A DNA stretch of 64,000 nt, taken from assembly GCA_019912965.1 (NCBI GenBank), contig JAIOHM010000221.1, positions 53,538 through 117,537 of the forward strand. The letters run 5' to 3'. The notes under the pieces were generated by a model. The model saw only the letters and a program-made list of their open reading frames with translations, searched no databases and was not told the DNA's origin. A program made the translations under genes and the position numbers. Numbering within the stretch: position 1 is the stretch's first letter; every line of letters starts with the position of its first letter. Source of the DNA: Anaerolineae bacterium (GTDB lineage: Bacteria; Chloroflexota; Anaerolineae; Aggregatilineales; Phototrophicaceae). This document shows positions 36,577 through 45,315 of this stretch, in pieces.

Positions 36577-37716
36577 TTAGTCTTGATTCCGTAGTTGCAG
36601 ATACAAATACGGAACGATGATGATGACCACGAGCAGTAAAACAATCGTGGCGATGGCGCTGGCCTGTGCAAAGGAATTCTGGCGGAAACCTTTGGTATAG
36701 ACCAGAATGCCGGGTACAACGGTGCGCGCGTTATCCGGCCCGGACATGGCAAACACGAGGTCAAAAATCTTGAGTGAGGTGTGTCCCAAGATGATAATCG
36801 CACTGACCATAAATGGGCGGAGCTGTGGCAGTAAAATGTGTGTGTATATTTTGATGTTGCTGCATCCATCAACCAGTGCTGCCTCGCGCAAATCCTCTGG
36901 AATACCCCGCAGTCCAGCGGTTAAGATCGCCATTACGTAGCCTGACATTTGCCAGATAGCCGCGATGACGACACCGACCAGTGCGGCGTTAAAACCTTTT
37001 GGGGCGATGCTCATCTCGGCTTCCGGCACATCCAGCAGCAGCCAGATTCGATCCCACACGCCGGAGGCGAAAATCACAATTACGATTAGCGCCAGTGAAC
37101 TCATGAATCCCGCTGAACGCCAGTGCAGCCGCAGCGCATGACGCACTGCCAGAAACGCCAGAATTGCAAACCCTGCAAACGTCAAATACTGTGGTACTTT
37201 GTCCCACGTAAACTGGAACCATATTTCCTGACTGTTCAGCCAGTTAAAGCGGATTGGTTCAAAGCCAAACACAGTGGGCAGGTAATTCAAGCCGCCATCG
37301 GGTTGCAAAAGCCAGCGCCAGATGGTTCCCGTCACCACAAATGAAAGTGCCATCGGGGACAAAAAGACCGTTCGAAAAAAAGTTTCACCGACAATGTTTT
37401 GATCCAGAATGATCGTCAGCAGTAAGCCGACCGCGATGCTGCCAATGACAAAGAACACGAAGAAAAAGAACATATTGGTCAGGGAATTGCGGAACATGGA
37501 CTGGACAATATCTGTCATCAGGTTTTCATAATTTTGAAACCCGACAGCTTCACGGATGACCGTTTCGGATAATGCAGGCTGATCGGGATTTTCGCCCCAA
37601 TCGGTGGTGGAAAAATAGACTGTTTTGCCGAGGAAAAAATAGACAAATATGCTCAGTAGAATAACTGTCGGCATCAGCATAAGCAGGGCGATAAAACGAT
37701 CTTGTCTGCTTCTCAT
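36577..37716 (-). CDS. Sugar ABC transporter permease, MalF/CUT1 type
   Basis: A 379-residue membrane protein with eight hydrophobic stretches, longer than a plain MalF-like protein of about 300 residues. The additional pair of segments lies around residues 170-215 ('YLTFAGFAILAFLAVRHALRL'), before the EAA loop 'LREAALVDGCSNIKIYTHILL'. It lies 6 bp after the binding-protein gene. Confidence 0.9.
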   Translation of the reverse strand: MRSRQDRFIALLMLMPTVILLSIFVYFFLGKTVYFSTTDWGENPDQPALSETVIREAVGFQNYENLMTDIVQSMFRNSLTNMFFFFVFFVIGSIAVGLLLTIILDQNIVGETFFRTVFLSPMALSFVVTGTIWRWLLQPDGGLNYLPTVFGFEPIRFNWLNSQEIWFQFTWDKVPQYLTFAGFAILAFLAVRHALRLHWRSAGFMSSLALIVIVIFASGVWDRIWLLLDVPEAEMSIAPKGFNAALVGVVIAAIWQMSGYVMAILTAGLRGIPEDLREAALVDGCSNIKIYTHILLPQLRPFMVSAIIILGHTSLKIFDLVFAMSGPDNARTVVPGILVYTKGFRQNSFAQASAIATIVLLLVVIIIVPYLYLQLRNQD

Positions 37717-37722
37717 GTTGGG

Positions 37723-39000
37723 TTAAAAGCCGCAAGCACCCGCTTGAACACATACTGCTTCCATTGCAGCGGCTGCTCCAGTGCTGCTGCGGCTCTGGAT
37801 ATAAATATCGAGTACCTGATTAAAATCCCCCATGAAACGCTCGTTGGCTACAACGCCATGCATCATGCTGCCCACCAGTCGTTCATTCGCCCATTCCTCA
37901 GCGGTATATTGCAGATATGTGTTGTAAAGTTCTGGTGCAGCACTAACCGCGTCAATCCGCGCCGGAATCGAGCCTTTGAGGGGGTTAAAAGTATTTTGCC
38001 CTTCAACCGAGCCGAGCAGTCGCAACCAGGCAACCGCCGCCGCCTCGTTTGGTGCATCCACTGGTAAACCAAAAGTATCTGATAACCAGGTAAACGCACC
38101 TTCAGTACCCGGAAAATTCGCCCAACTATAATCTTCACCTGCGGTCATCTCCAGCGTTGTAGATAAATAACCAGCGACCCAATCACCCATCACGTTAAAC
38201 GCTGCGTCCCCGGCTACCAATCTATCGGTCGCCTGCTGCCAAGATAATCCGGCAGCATTTTCATGGATGTTGGTGCAGTCCAATACCCTGCCAAACGAAT
38301 CCCACACCGCGATCATTTCACTACTCGTTGGAGATAAGCCGCCTGTCCATAGTGCCTCATAACCATCCGCGTCCAGCACACTCAATGCCACTTGATCCCA
38401 CAAGTGAATCGCTGTCCACGCTTCGCCAAGCACCAGCGGCGTGATCCCCTGACTTTGTAATGTCGCACAGATGGCATAAAATTCGTCGAGGGTTGTCGGT
38501 ACTGAGATTCCCCATGTGCCCAAATTGTCGGGGATATACCACAGCACACCTGCCCGGTGTATATTGACCGGGACAGCGTAAATGCCGCCCTCATAGGATA
38601 ATTGGTCAATGAGATCCTGTGGGAAAACATCAAACCAGTCCTCTTCTTCGTAAAGCCAGGTCAAATCTTGCATCCGATTGGCAATCACCCATGTTCCGAT
38701 TAGCTCTTGCCCCGCATGAACCTGAAAGCTGTCTGGAGGATTCCCGCCCAGCATCCGTGTCTTCAACACTGCCCGGAAATTGACTCCGGCACCACCCGTT
38801 ACAGTAGCGTTGATGACTTCAACCTTTGGATAGTGCGAATTGTAAAGCTCGATTAGTGCTTCCAATGCCGGGCCTTCATCACCCGCCCACCACGAAAAAA
38901 TCTCCAGCACCCCGGTTGGGGTCTCGTTTTGGGCGGCCACACCACCCATAATCCCTTGTAATGCCAGCATACCTATAAACAAAATAAGGTGTCTTTTCAT
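37723..39000 (-). CDS. Extracellular sugar-binding protein of CUT1 ABC transporter
   Basis: A 425-residue solute-binding protein (family 1). The signal peptide is MKRHLILFIGMLALQGIMGG with a VAA-type cleavage site. 'LEIFSWWAGDEGPALEALI' and 'GNPPDSFQVHAGQELIG' resemble glucose/mannose-binding GtsA-like proteins. ATG at 39000 is fixed by the signal peptide. It lies 34 bp after the last CUT2 permease gene, so the two transporters may be co-transcribed. The ligand is unknown. Confidence 0.88.
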   Translation of the reverse strand: MKRHLILFIGMLALQGIMGGVAAQNETPTGVLEIFSWWAGDEGPALEALIELYNSHYPKVEVINATVTGGAGVNFRAVLKTRMLGGNPPDSFQVHAGQELIGTWVIANRMQDLTWLYEEEDWFDVFPQDLIDQLSYEGGIYAVPVNIHRAGVLWYIPDNLGTWGISVPTTLDEFYAICATLQSQGITPLVLGEAWTAIHLWDQVALSVLDADGYEALWTGGLSPTSSEMIAVWDSFGRVLDCTNIHENAAGLSWQQATDRLVAGDAAFNVMGDWVAGYLSTTLEMTAGEDYSWANFPGTEGAFTWLSDTFGLPVDAPNEAAAVAWLRLLGSVEGQNTFNPLKGSIPARIDAVSAAPELYNTYLQYTAEEWANERLVGSMMHGVVANERFMGDFNQVLDIYIQSRSSTGAAAAMEAVCVQAGACGF

Positions 39001-39034
39001 CAAAAAACTCCTATTTTGTTGAACTGGCTTTACT

Positions 39035-40024
39035 TTACTCCCGCACTTTCTCGCCACGCCCATAGAGGAAAAGCATCACCAGTATCACCAGTCCAAACGT
39101 AATATCTTTAGTGGCGGGAGGCACTTGAACTATATTCAGCGCACCATCGAGGAGACGCACGATGATGACGCCCGCAATTGTACCCATGTATTTGCCCGAC
39201 CCGCCAAGAATCGACGTTCCCCCAACGACCACAGCGGCAATCGCAGGCAGCAAGAATGGCTCGCCCATTTCGTTAAAGCTGCGCCCCGCATTGCCTGCCA
39301 GCAGCAGACCGGCCAGCGCATTGAGCGCACCGCTGAGCACAAAGACCATAATCAACACACGTGGCGTTTTGACACCGGAAAGATAGGCCGCGATCTCGTT
39401 ATTGCCAACCGCATAGGTTTTGCGCCCCAAGCCGCTACGACTCAGGACGAGATAATGAATCAGCGACACAAACGCCCACAGAAGCACCGCGACGGGCAGA
39501 AATCCGAAAAGGACTTCAGTGGCAGCTTTGCTCAACAGTTCTGGTGTTTGCTGGAACTGCGGAGCCGAGCCTGTATAAACTACCGTGACACCTTTCAGCA
39601 CGGCGTTTACGCCCAATGTCAGCACCATTGATGGGATACGCAAGTAGGCGACGCCGATGCCGTTCACCAAGCCTACAATCATGCCGATTCCAATTCCGGC
39701 GGCACTCCCCAAGATAAGTCGATCATCCTGTCCAGCCGCGATAGAGGTAGCGATTACGGCTGACAGATTGAGTGTCCAGGGGATAGACAGATCAATATTT
39801 CCAGTCAGGATCACGGCCATTTGTCCGGCTGCAATAATGCCCAGAAATGAAGCGAGGCGTAACTGCTGGGTCAAAAAAGTAGGGGAGGCAAAATTGGGTG
39901 TAATGAACAGCGTGCTAAAAATAATCAGCACAACAATCATGCTGTAAGCAATCACTACGCTGCGGTTTTCGCGATCCATATTCGAAAATCGACTCCACAG
40001 CGCAGATTTTTGGGTATTTGCCAT
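39035..40024 (-). CDS. Sugar ABC transporter permease, RbsC/CUT2 type
   Basis: A 329-residue permease with about ten hydrophobic segments and the CUT2 signature 'GQMAVILTGNIDLSIPWTLNLSA' and 'GEPFLLPAIAAVVVGGTSILGG'. ATG at 40024 (MANTQKSALWSRFSN) precedes the first segment. It is the second of two CUT2 permeases, 23 bp after the first; together they probably form a heterodimer, as in AI-2- or rhamnose-type CUT2 systems. Confidence 0.92.
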   Translation of the reverse strand: MANTQKSALWSRFSNMDRENRSVVIAYSMIVVLIIFSTLFITPNFASPTFLTQQLRLASFLGIIAAGQMAVILTGNIDLSIPWTLNLSAVIATSIAAGQDDRLILGSAAGIGIGMIVGLVNGIGVAYLRIPSMVLTLGVNAVLKGVTVVYTGSAPQFQQTPELLSKAATEVLFGFLPVAVLLWAFVSLIHYLVLSRSGLGRKTYAVGNNEIAAYLSGVKTPRVLIMVFVLSGALNALAGLLLAGNAGRSFNEMGEPFLLPAIAAVVVGGTSILGGSGKYMGTIAGVIIVRLLDGALNIVQVPPATKDITFGLVILVMLFLYGRGEKVRE

Positions 40025-40047
40025 TTGTATTCCTTTTCGTCGCGTGA

Positions 40048-41127
40048 TTAGCGCATGGTATCCAACCGACTGCGAACGGTGAAAATGCGGCTTGCCCCTG
40101 CCGCTACCGCCAACAAGATAACCGCGCCTTCCCACAATGGCTGTTGCAACGGATTGACCCGCGCGAAGAACAAAATGGTCGGAATCAGGCGCAATGCGAC
40201 TGCGCCGGCAATAGTTCCAGCCACACCGCCGGAGCCGCCAAAGAGTGATGTGCCGCCGAGCACGACAATGGCAATGGATTGCAAGGTGAATACTGTCCCA
40301 GTGGTGGCATCGCCAGAGAGGGTTTGTGCTGTCAGGAACAACCCCGCTATTCCTGCAAATAAACCGCCGAGGGCATAAGCGGAAATTTTTGCCAGCTTTA
40401 CATTGACTCCGCTCATGTAGGCCGCACCCTCGTTACTGCCGACAGCATAAACCCACATTCCCAACTGAGAACGCCGGAAGGGAATCCATACGATCAGCAG
40501 CACGATGATTAACAAAATTATCGAGGTTGGAATAAAGTTGAACAACGATTCAAAAAATGCCGCGATGCCTGTTGCTTCCTCGCCAAATAAAGAATCGGGC
40601 AAAAGCTGTCCAACCCGCCGCGTCAATAAATCGCCATACACATCGGGCACATAACCGCCGGGTCGTGGTCGTAAAAACAGGGCAATCCCGCTGTAGATGG
40701 ATGCGGTTGCCAGAGTCACAATGATAGGCTGCAACCGCCCATACACCACGATCAAACCGTTGATAAGCCCCGCCAGTGCAGCCACTACCAGTACGATGAT
40801 GACAACCCCAATGATGTTGAGTGCGTCATCGGTTTCGGAGAAGATGGCTGATGCCAGTGAATTGCTCAGACTGATGATCGGGCCTACCGATAGGTCGATA
40901 CCACCGGTAATCACCACTGTGGTTTGGGCCATCCCGGCGAACACTAACGTCATACTCTGGTTTGAAGTCGATGTGATTACTGCCGGGGTAAAAAAACGTT
41001 CATTCAGAGAGGCGGTGATGCCCAACAGCACAAACAGAATGACAAAGGCAATTCCCACCCGAAAATGCCGGAGGATATAACGCCAGAGACTCGGCATGAT
41101 CTGATTGGTTTGTGTAGTAGAAATCAT
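40048..41127 (-). CDS. Sugar ABC transporter permease, RbsC/CUT2 type
   Basis: A 359-residue CUT2 permease: 'GMAQTTVVITGGIDLSVGPII', 'GSNEGAAYMSGVNVKLAKI' and 'SIAIVVLGGTSLFGGSGGVAG'. An added segment of some 40 residues ('LLTRRVGQLLPDSLFGEEATGI') lies in a loop before the sixth segment. The gene starts at the base following the ATPase stop. Confidence 0.92.
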   Translation of the reverse strand: MISTTQTNQIMPSLWRYILRHFRVGIAFVILFVLLGITASLNERFFTPAVITSTSNQSMTLVFAGMAQTTVVITGGIDLSVGPIISLSNSLASAIFSETDDALNIIGVVIIVLVVAALAGLINGLIVVYGRLQPIIVTLATASIYSGIALFLRPRPGGYVPDVYGDLLTRRVGQLLPDSLFGEEATGIAAFFESLFNFIPTSIILLIIVLLIVWIPFRRSQLGMWVYAVGSNEGAAYMSGVNVKLAKISAYALGGLFAGIAGLFLTAQTLSGDATTGTVFTLQSIAIVVLGGTSLFGGSGGVAGTIAGAVALRLIPTILFFARVNPLQQPLWEGAVILLAVAAGASRIFTVRSRLDTMR

Positions 41128-42681
41128 TTATGACTCTTGCAGTTCGTGGCTAGGGGAATGGAGTCCCAATGCGGCAGAGACGATGTTCTCTTCGTTGATG
41201 TGTGCGCCAGTGAGTTCGCGGAAGATGCGCCCTTCATACAGCACCAGTACACGGTCGCACATCCCGACCAATTCACTCAATTCTGTAGAGAAGAACAGAA
41301 TCCCAGCGCCGTTGTCCGCTAATTTTCGGACAAGTTGATAAATTTCTTGCTTCGTGCCTACATCAATGCCGCGTGTGGGATCATGCAGCAGATATATTTG
41401 AGCGTCGGTGAGCAGCCATTTGCCGATCACCACTTTTTGTTGATTGCCGCCACTTAAGCTGCGTACAGGCACATGCGGAGAGCCAACTTTCACCTGCATT
41501 TGTTCGATCATTTGCTGAACTGTGCTGCGTTCTTTCTGGTTATCCACCAGACCGAATTGATTCAAAAGTCGATCAATCACGGACAGAATGGCGTTATCAC
41601 CAACCGACATGGGCAAAATAAGACCCTGTGTCTTGCGATCCTCCGGGATGAGTGCCATGCGATTGTGTTTGTTGGTCGCCGTCGATGGGCTGATGATTTT
41701 GACGGCTTGTCCATTAATCCGTATTTTGCCCTGTACACCCCGCAGCACACCGAACAGGGCAAACAATAATTCGGCCTGTCCCTGACCATCTAGCCCGCCG
41801 AGACCGACAATCTCACCTTTGTCAAGGTTCAGGCTGATGCTGTGCAGGGTAGGTTCCCAGGATAAATTTTCGACTTCCAGAACGGGTGTGTGTGCTTGAC
41901 TTGACGCAGGCTTGGGCGGGAAGACCTGCTCCAGTTTTCGACCAATCATGAGCTGAACCATTTCCTCGTGACTGACGGCTCCCATCGGGAAGGAGCCGAC
42001 ATCTTCACCATCGCGGAAGATCGTCAGTGTATCCGCAATTTCTTCGACTTCACTCATGCGGTGCGAAATGAAAATGACAGAGCGCCCTTGATCACGCATC
42101 CGGCGGATAACCTCAAAGACGGTTTTGACATCCTGTACGGCCAAAGCGGATGTGCCTTCGTCCAGTATCAATAGCTTGGGATTGTGGGAAAAGGCTTTGG
42201 CGATTTCGACAAGCTGGCGCTGCGCCAACGGAAGCTCACTGACCAGCGCGCTCGGGTTCAGATGTTCAAAGCCGAGTTCGGCACAGAGCGATTCGGCAGC
42301 CTGTTTTAAGCGACTCCGGCTGATGATGCCAAAACGATTTTTCGGTGGGTTGGAAATAAAAATATTCTCGGCAATGGTGAGATCAGGCAATAACGATAAT
42401 TCTTGAAACACAGGCAGGATACCATGCTGGGCTGCCTGCGTCGGTGATTTGATGCTCGAAATGCTGCCATCAATCTGGATGGTTCCCGAATCCGGGGTGA
42501 CCACGCCAGCAATAATTTTGATCAGGGTGCTTTTCCCGGCTCCGTTTTCGCCAACCAGCGCATGAATGCTTCCGGGCTGACAAACGAAGGTTGCATTATT
42601 GAGCGCGATGGTGTTGCCAAAGCGTTTATTGACAAGGCGCGCTTCTAAAATAGGCGGCTTATCACTGACCGATTGCATCAT
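41128..42681 (-). CDS. Sugar ABC transporter ATP-binding protein, RbsA/CUT2 type
   Basis: A 517-residue double ATPase. The first domain has Walker A GENGAGKST, the signature-like 'LPLAQRQLVEIAKAF' and Walker B 'LLILDEGTSAL'. The second domain has a degenerate Walker A ('GLGGLDGQGQAELL'), 'SLSGGNQQKVVIGKWL' and 'YLLHDPTRGIDVGTKQEI'. The asymmetric sites are typical of RbsA. It energises the two CUT2 permeases and lies in the order binding protein - ATPase - permease - permease. Confidence 0.94.
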   Translation of the reverse strand: MMQSVSDKPPILEARLVNKRFGNTIALNNATFVCQPGSIHALVGENGAGKSTLIKIIAGVVTPDSGTIQIDGSISSIKSPTQAAQHGILPVFQELSLLPDLTIAENIFISNPPKNRFGIISRSRLKQAAESLCAELGFEHLNPSALVSELPLAQRQLVEIAKAFSHNPKLLILDEGTSALAVQDVKTVFEVIRRMRDQGRSVIFISHRMSEVEEIADTLTIFRDGEDVGSFPMGAVSHEEMVQLMIGRKLEQVFPPKPASSQAHTPVLEVENLSWEPTLHSISLNLDKGEIVGLGGLDGQGQAELLFALFGVLRGVQGKIRINGQAVKIISPSTATNKHNRMALIPEDRKTQGLILPMSVGDNAILSVIDRLLNQFGLVDNQKERSTVQQMIEQMQVKVGSPHVPVRSLSGGNQQKVVIGKWLLTDAQIYLLHDPTRGIDVGTKQEIYQLVRKLADNGAGILFFSTELSELVGMCDRVLVLYEGRIFRELTGAHINEENIVSAALGLHSPSHELQES

Positions 42682-42741
42682 GTGGGACTCCTGAAAAACG
42701 CTGAGCCGGAGATGTTCCGGCTCAGCCCTATAAAATCTGTT

Positions 42742-43854
42742 TTATTCGATTTCTACAGCGAGGATTGCTTCTGGATCGAGATCAACACCGCAGACCGGAA
42801 TCTTGATCGGGGTGAAGAAATCGACAGGTAGTTCCGGGAAGTAGTGAACGCCTTCTTCGATGTCTTCACTGGTCACGAGTGGCAGCGGCATGGAGATCAC
42901 GCGCGGCAGTTCGCGGCCTTGCAGCAGTTCCAGCGCCGCCTGCATGGATACGGCGATCATACCCGGTGTTTGACCGACTGAGATACCTTCAATGTCGCCA
43001 TTGCCCATCGCCATGCGGAAGCCATTCTCTGCTTCTCCAGCCATCGGGGGCAGTTCTTCATAACCAGCGTCCGCGAAGGCTTGCAGCACACCAGGGCCAC
43101 CGCCTTGAATCCAGACACCATCCACCTGAGGCTGGGTCGCCAGGAAATCTCCCATGACGGTCTGGGCAGTTCCACTGTCCCAACGCCCTTCCAGTTCAGC
43201 CAGAATTGTAATGTCAGGATATTCTTCAAAGACGGCTTTCGCACCAGCATTGCGGTCAGAATCGACACTTGTACCGGGAACACCGTTCACCATTACCACA
43301 TTGCCAGCACCACCCATGCGTTCCGCCAGATCGCGGGCCATGACAGCGCCAAATTCAATCTGATCCTCATTAACGATAATCGCTTCTGGAGCATCGACAA
43401 CGCCGTCAAATGCGACCACGATAATCCCTGCATCGTCAGCGCGACCGACGACCGCATCAAAGCTGGTGGGGTTAATCGCATTGAGTACAATAGCGTCAAC
43501 ACCCAGAGCAATCATGTTATCCATCGCTGCGATCTGTGCTTCTACATCATCACCTGTGCTGACGATGATGAGTTCTTCAATCAGCGGCGCAACTGCTTCA
43601 GTTTCGGCGAAGGCCTGTGCCATCTGAATCATCTGTGTACGCCAGGCATTGCCGATATAGGAATTGCTAACGGCGATGACATAGGGGCCTTCTTTGGCGT
43701 CGAACTGTACTGTGCGATCACTGCTTTCAGCGGCAGCAAAGCACACCTCTGGATCATATTCGACCACCTCTCCCTCGGCGTCCTGTGCCAGCATTGGCAT
43801 GACAGCGAGGGCAGTGAGGATGCCTAACAAAATGAATATTGCAAAGCGTTTCAT
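42742..43854 (-). CDS. Periplasmic sugar-binding protein, RbsB/CUT2 type
   Basis: A 370-residue solute-binding protein. Signal peptide MKRFAIFILLGILTALAVMPMLAQ. The periplasmic-binding-protein fold shows 'IAVSNSYIGNAWRTQMIQMA', 'DNMIALGVDAIVLNAINP' and 'FDGVVDAPEAIIVNEDQIEF'. ATG at 43854 is fixed by the signal peptide. It is divergent from a response regulator gene with 286 bp between. The ligand is not predictable; the family takes ribose, xylose, galactose or rhamnose. Confidence 0.92.
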   Translation of the reverse strand: MKRFAIFILLGILTALAVMPMLAQDAEGEVVEYDPEVCFAAAESSDRTVQFDAKEGPYVIAVSNSYIGNAWRTQMIQMAQAFAETEAVAPLIEELIIVSTGDDVEAQIAAMDNMIALGVDAIVLNAINPTSFDAVVGRADDAGIIVVAFDGVVDAPEAIIVNEDQIEFGAVMARDLAERMGGAGNVVMVNGVPGTSVDSDRNAGAKAVFEEYPDITILAELEGRWDSGTAQTVMGDFLATQPQVDGVWIQGGGPGVLQAFADAGYEELPPMAGEAENGFRMAMGNGDIEGISVGQTPGMIAVSMQAALELLQGRELPRVISMPLPLVTSEDIEEGVHYFPELPVDFFTPIKIPVCGVDLDPEAILAVEIE

Positions 43855-43977
43855 AAGTTGTCTCCTAAAAAATAAAAAGACCGGGTTGTTTTGGAGTCCA
43901 GAGACTCTTTCAAAACACATAGGAGTACTCAGCATGACGAACTCCTCGTCACTCGACGCTTATTTCGATGTTGTTGT

Positions 43978-44084
43978 GTATTATTCGTCTAAGGGGCGTA
44001 TTATTCGCATACCACTGACCTGGTCAGAAGTCTAGCATAAGCACATTCCCTCAAATGACAGATTCATGCCAAAATGATGCCAAA
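43978..44084. promoter_or_regulatory. Direct-repeat pairs in the divergent promoter region
   Basis: GTATTATTCG occurs at 43978-43987 and 43998-44007, exactly 20 bp apart. ATGCCAAA occurs at 44066-44073 and 44077-44084, 11 bp apart. Such helical-turn spacing fits tandem binding of a dimeric regulator, most simply the adjacent response regulator. The rest of the 286-bp gap also has the imperfect inverted repeat 43889-43915 in the leader of the binding-protein mRNA. Confidence 0.4.
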
Positions 44085-44140
44085 CTCTTAATCAGGCGCG
44101 ACAATGGTGGAAAATTGTTAAAAATAGTGAGATTTATACG

Positions 44141-45310
44141 ATGTCAAATAGTCAGGATTTGCCCGAAAGTTTTGTCGAGCAGGTGAAAGAGGCTTTAGAA
44201 AAGCTGTACAATTTTCAAGCACTTCAGGAAAACAGTTTAACCCGGAAGTTCAATTCTCAAGCGTCGGACACCCGAACAACTGGGGCACATCAATTGCGTG
44301 CCCAACTGATTGAAGCTATCGAAACACTCAATCCCGGCCAGAATGTCGCTGCACATTCCAGCACAGCGCGAATCTATAACCTGATCTATATGCACTATAT
44401 CGGGAGGTTGACCATTCAGCAAGCCGCCTGGGAAGTGGGTGTGTCGCTGCGTCAAGCCTATCGCGATTTACGGTATGGTCAAGAGCTTGTGAGTGCCGTC
44501 TTGTGGCATAAACTTCACACCGAGGTTGATAGCCCTCAACAAGTCACATCAATCAACGCAGAACTAACGAGATTGAGCGACAACACCACTGTCGCCGCCT
44601 TGCAAGAAATGCTGGACAGTGCCGTGCGCCCCATACAAATTCTGGCTGATAAGTATAATATCGCTATCCAGATCGAAGCGCCTGCCAGTCCCATCATGCT
44701 AACCACCAATCTCGTCATTGCGCAGCAAATCCTCACCCATGTCCTGAGCCAGATTATCCAGCAAGTTCGGCCTCCAAGCCTGAATATCCAATTATTAGAT
44801 AACAGCCATTTTATGCGGATGCACTATGCTGTTGACGGGCAATCACCCCTGCACATTAAGCCCATTATTCAGCAAATGATGGATCAAATTAACTGGGAGC
44901 TTCAATGTAGTGCGGCAGAAGGTACGCAGGAAATATGTCTGAAATCAGGTCAACGCAAAGCATTAATCCTGCTCATTGACGACAACGAAGGATTGATCCA
45001 CTTGTTGCAGCGTTACCTGACCGATGATGCCTATACCCTCATGTCCGTTCCTAATACGGAAGATGGCTTGCAAATCATCCAGCAGTTGCAGCCTGATGCC
45101 ATCATTCTGGATGTGATGATGCCCGGTATTGACGGTTGGGAACTCTTGCAGCGGCTTCGAACCAGAGCGGAAACCAAATTTATTCCTGTGATTATTTGCT
45201 CAGTCATTAATGACTCGGAACTTGCATTCGCTCTGGGGGCATCTCAATATGTGCCCAAACCTGTTACCCGTGAAGCCCTGCTTCTGGCGTTGCAAAAACT
45301 TCGGGTTTAG
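44141..45310 (+). CDS. Response regulator with HTH and C-terminal receiver domain
   Basis: A 389-residue protein in an unusual order. An N-terminal HTH-like part (residues about 80-130, 'RLTIQQAAWEVGVSLRQAYRDL') comes first, then a middle region resembling a worn histidine-kinase ATPase domain ('DKYNIAIQIEAPASPIML', 'VIAQQILTHVLSQIIQQV') without its Gly-rich lid. A C-terminal receiver domain follows with acidic pair 'LIDDNEG', phosphoacceptor D324 in 'IILDVMMPGIDG' and the Lys of 'YVPKPVT'. It is 5 bp from the hybrid kinase gene, so the two form a pair. Divergent from the sugar transporter it probably controls. Confidence 0.8.
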   Translation: MSNSQDLPESFVEQVKEALEKLYNFQALQENSLTRKFNSQASDTRTTGAHQLRAQLIEAIETLNPGQNVAAHSSTARIYNLIYMHYIGRLTIQQAAWEVGVSLRQAYRDLRYGQELVSAVLWHKLHTEVDSPQQVTSINAELTRLSDNTTVAALQEMLDSAVRPIQILADKYNIAIQIEAPASPIMLTTNLVIAQQILTHVLSQIIQQVRPPSLNIQLLDNSHFMRMHYAVDGQSPLHIKPIIQQMMDQINWELQCSAAEGTQEICLKSGQRKALILLIDDNEGLIHLLQRYLTDDAYTLMSVPNTEDGLQIIQQLQPDAIILDVMMPGIDGWELLQRLRTRAETKFIPVIICSVINDSELAFALGASQYVPKPVTREALLLALQKLRV

Positions 45311-45315
45311 GGATT

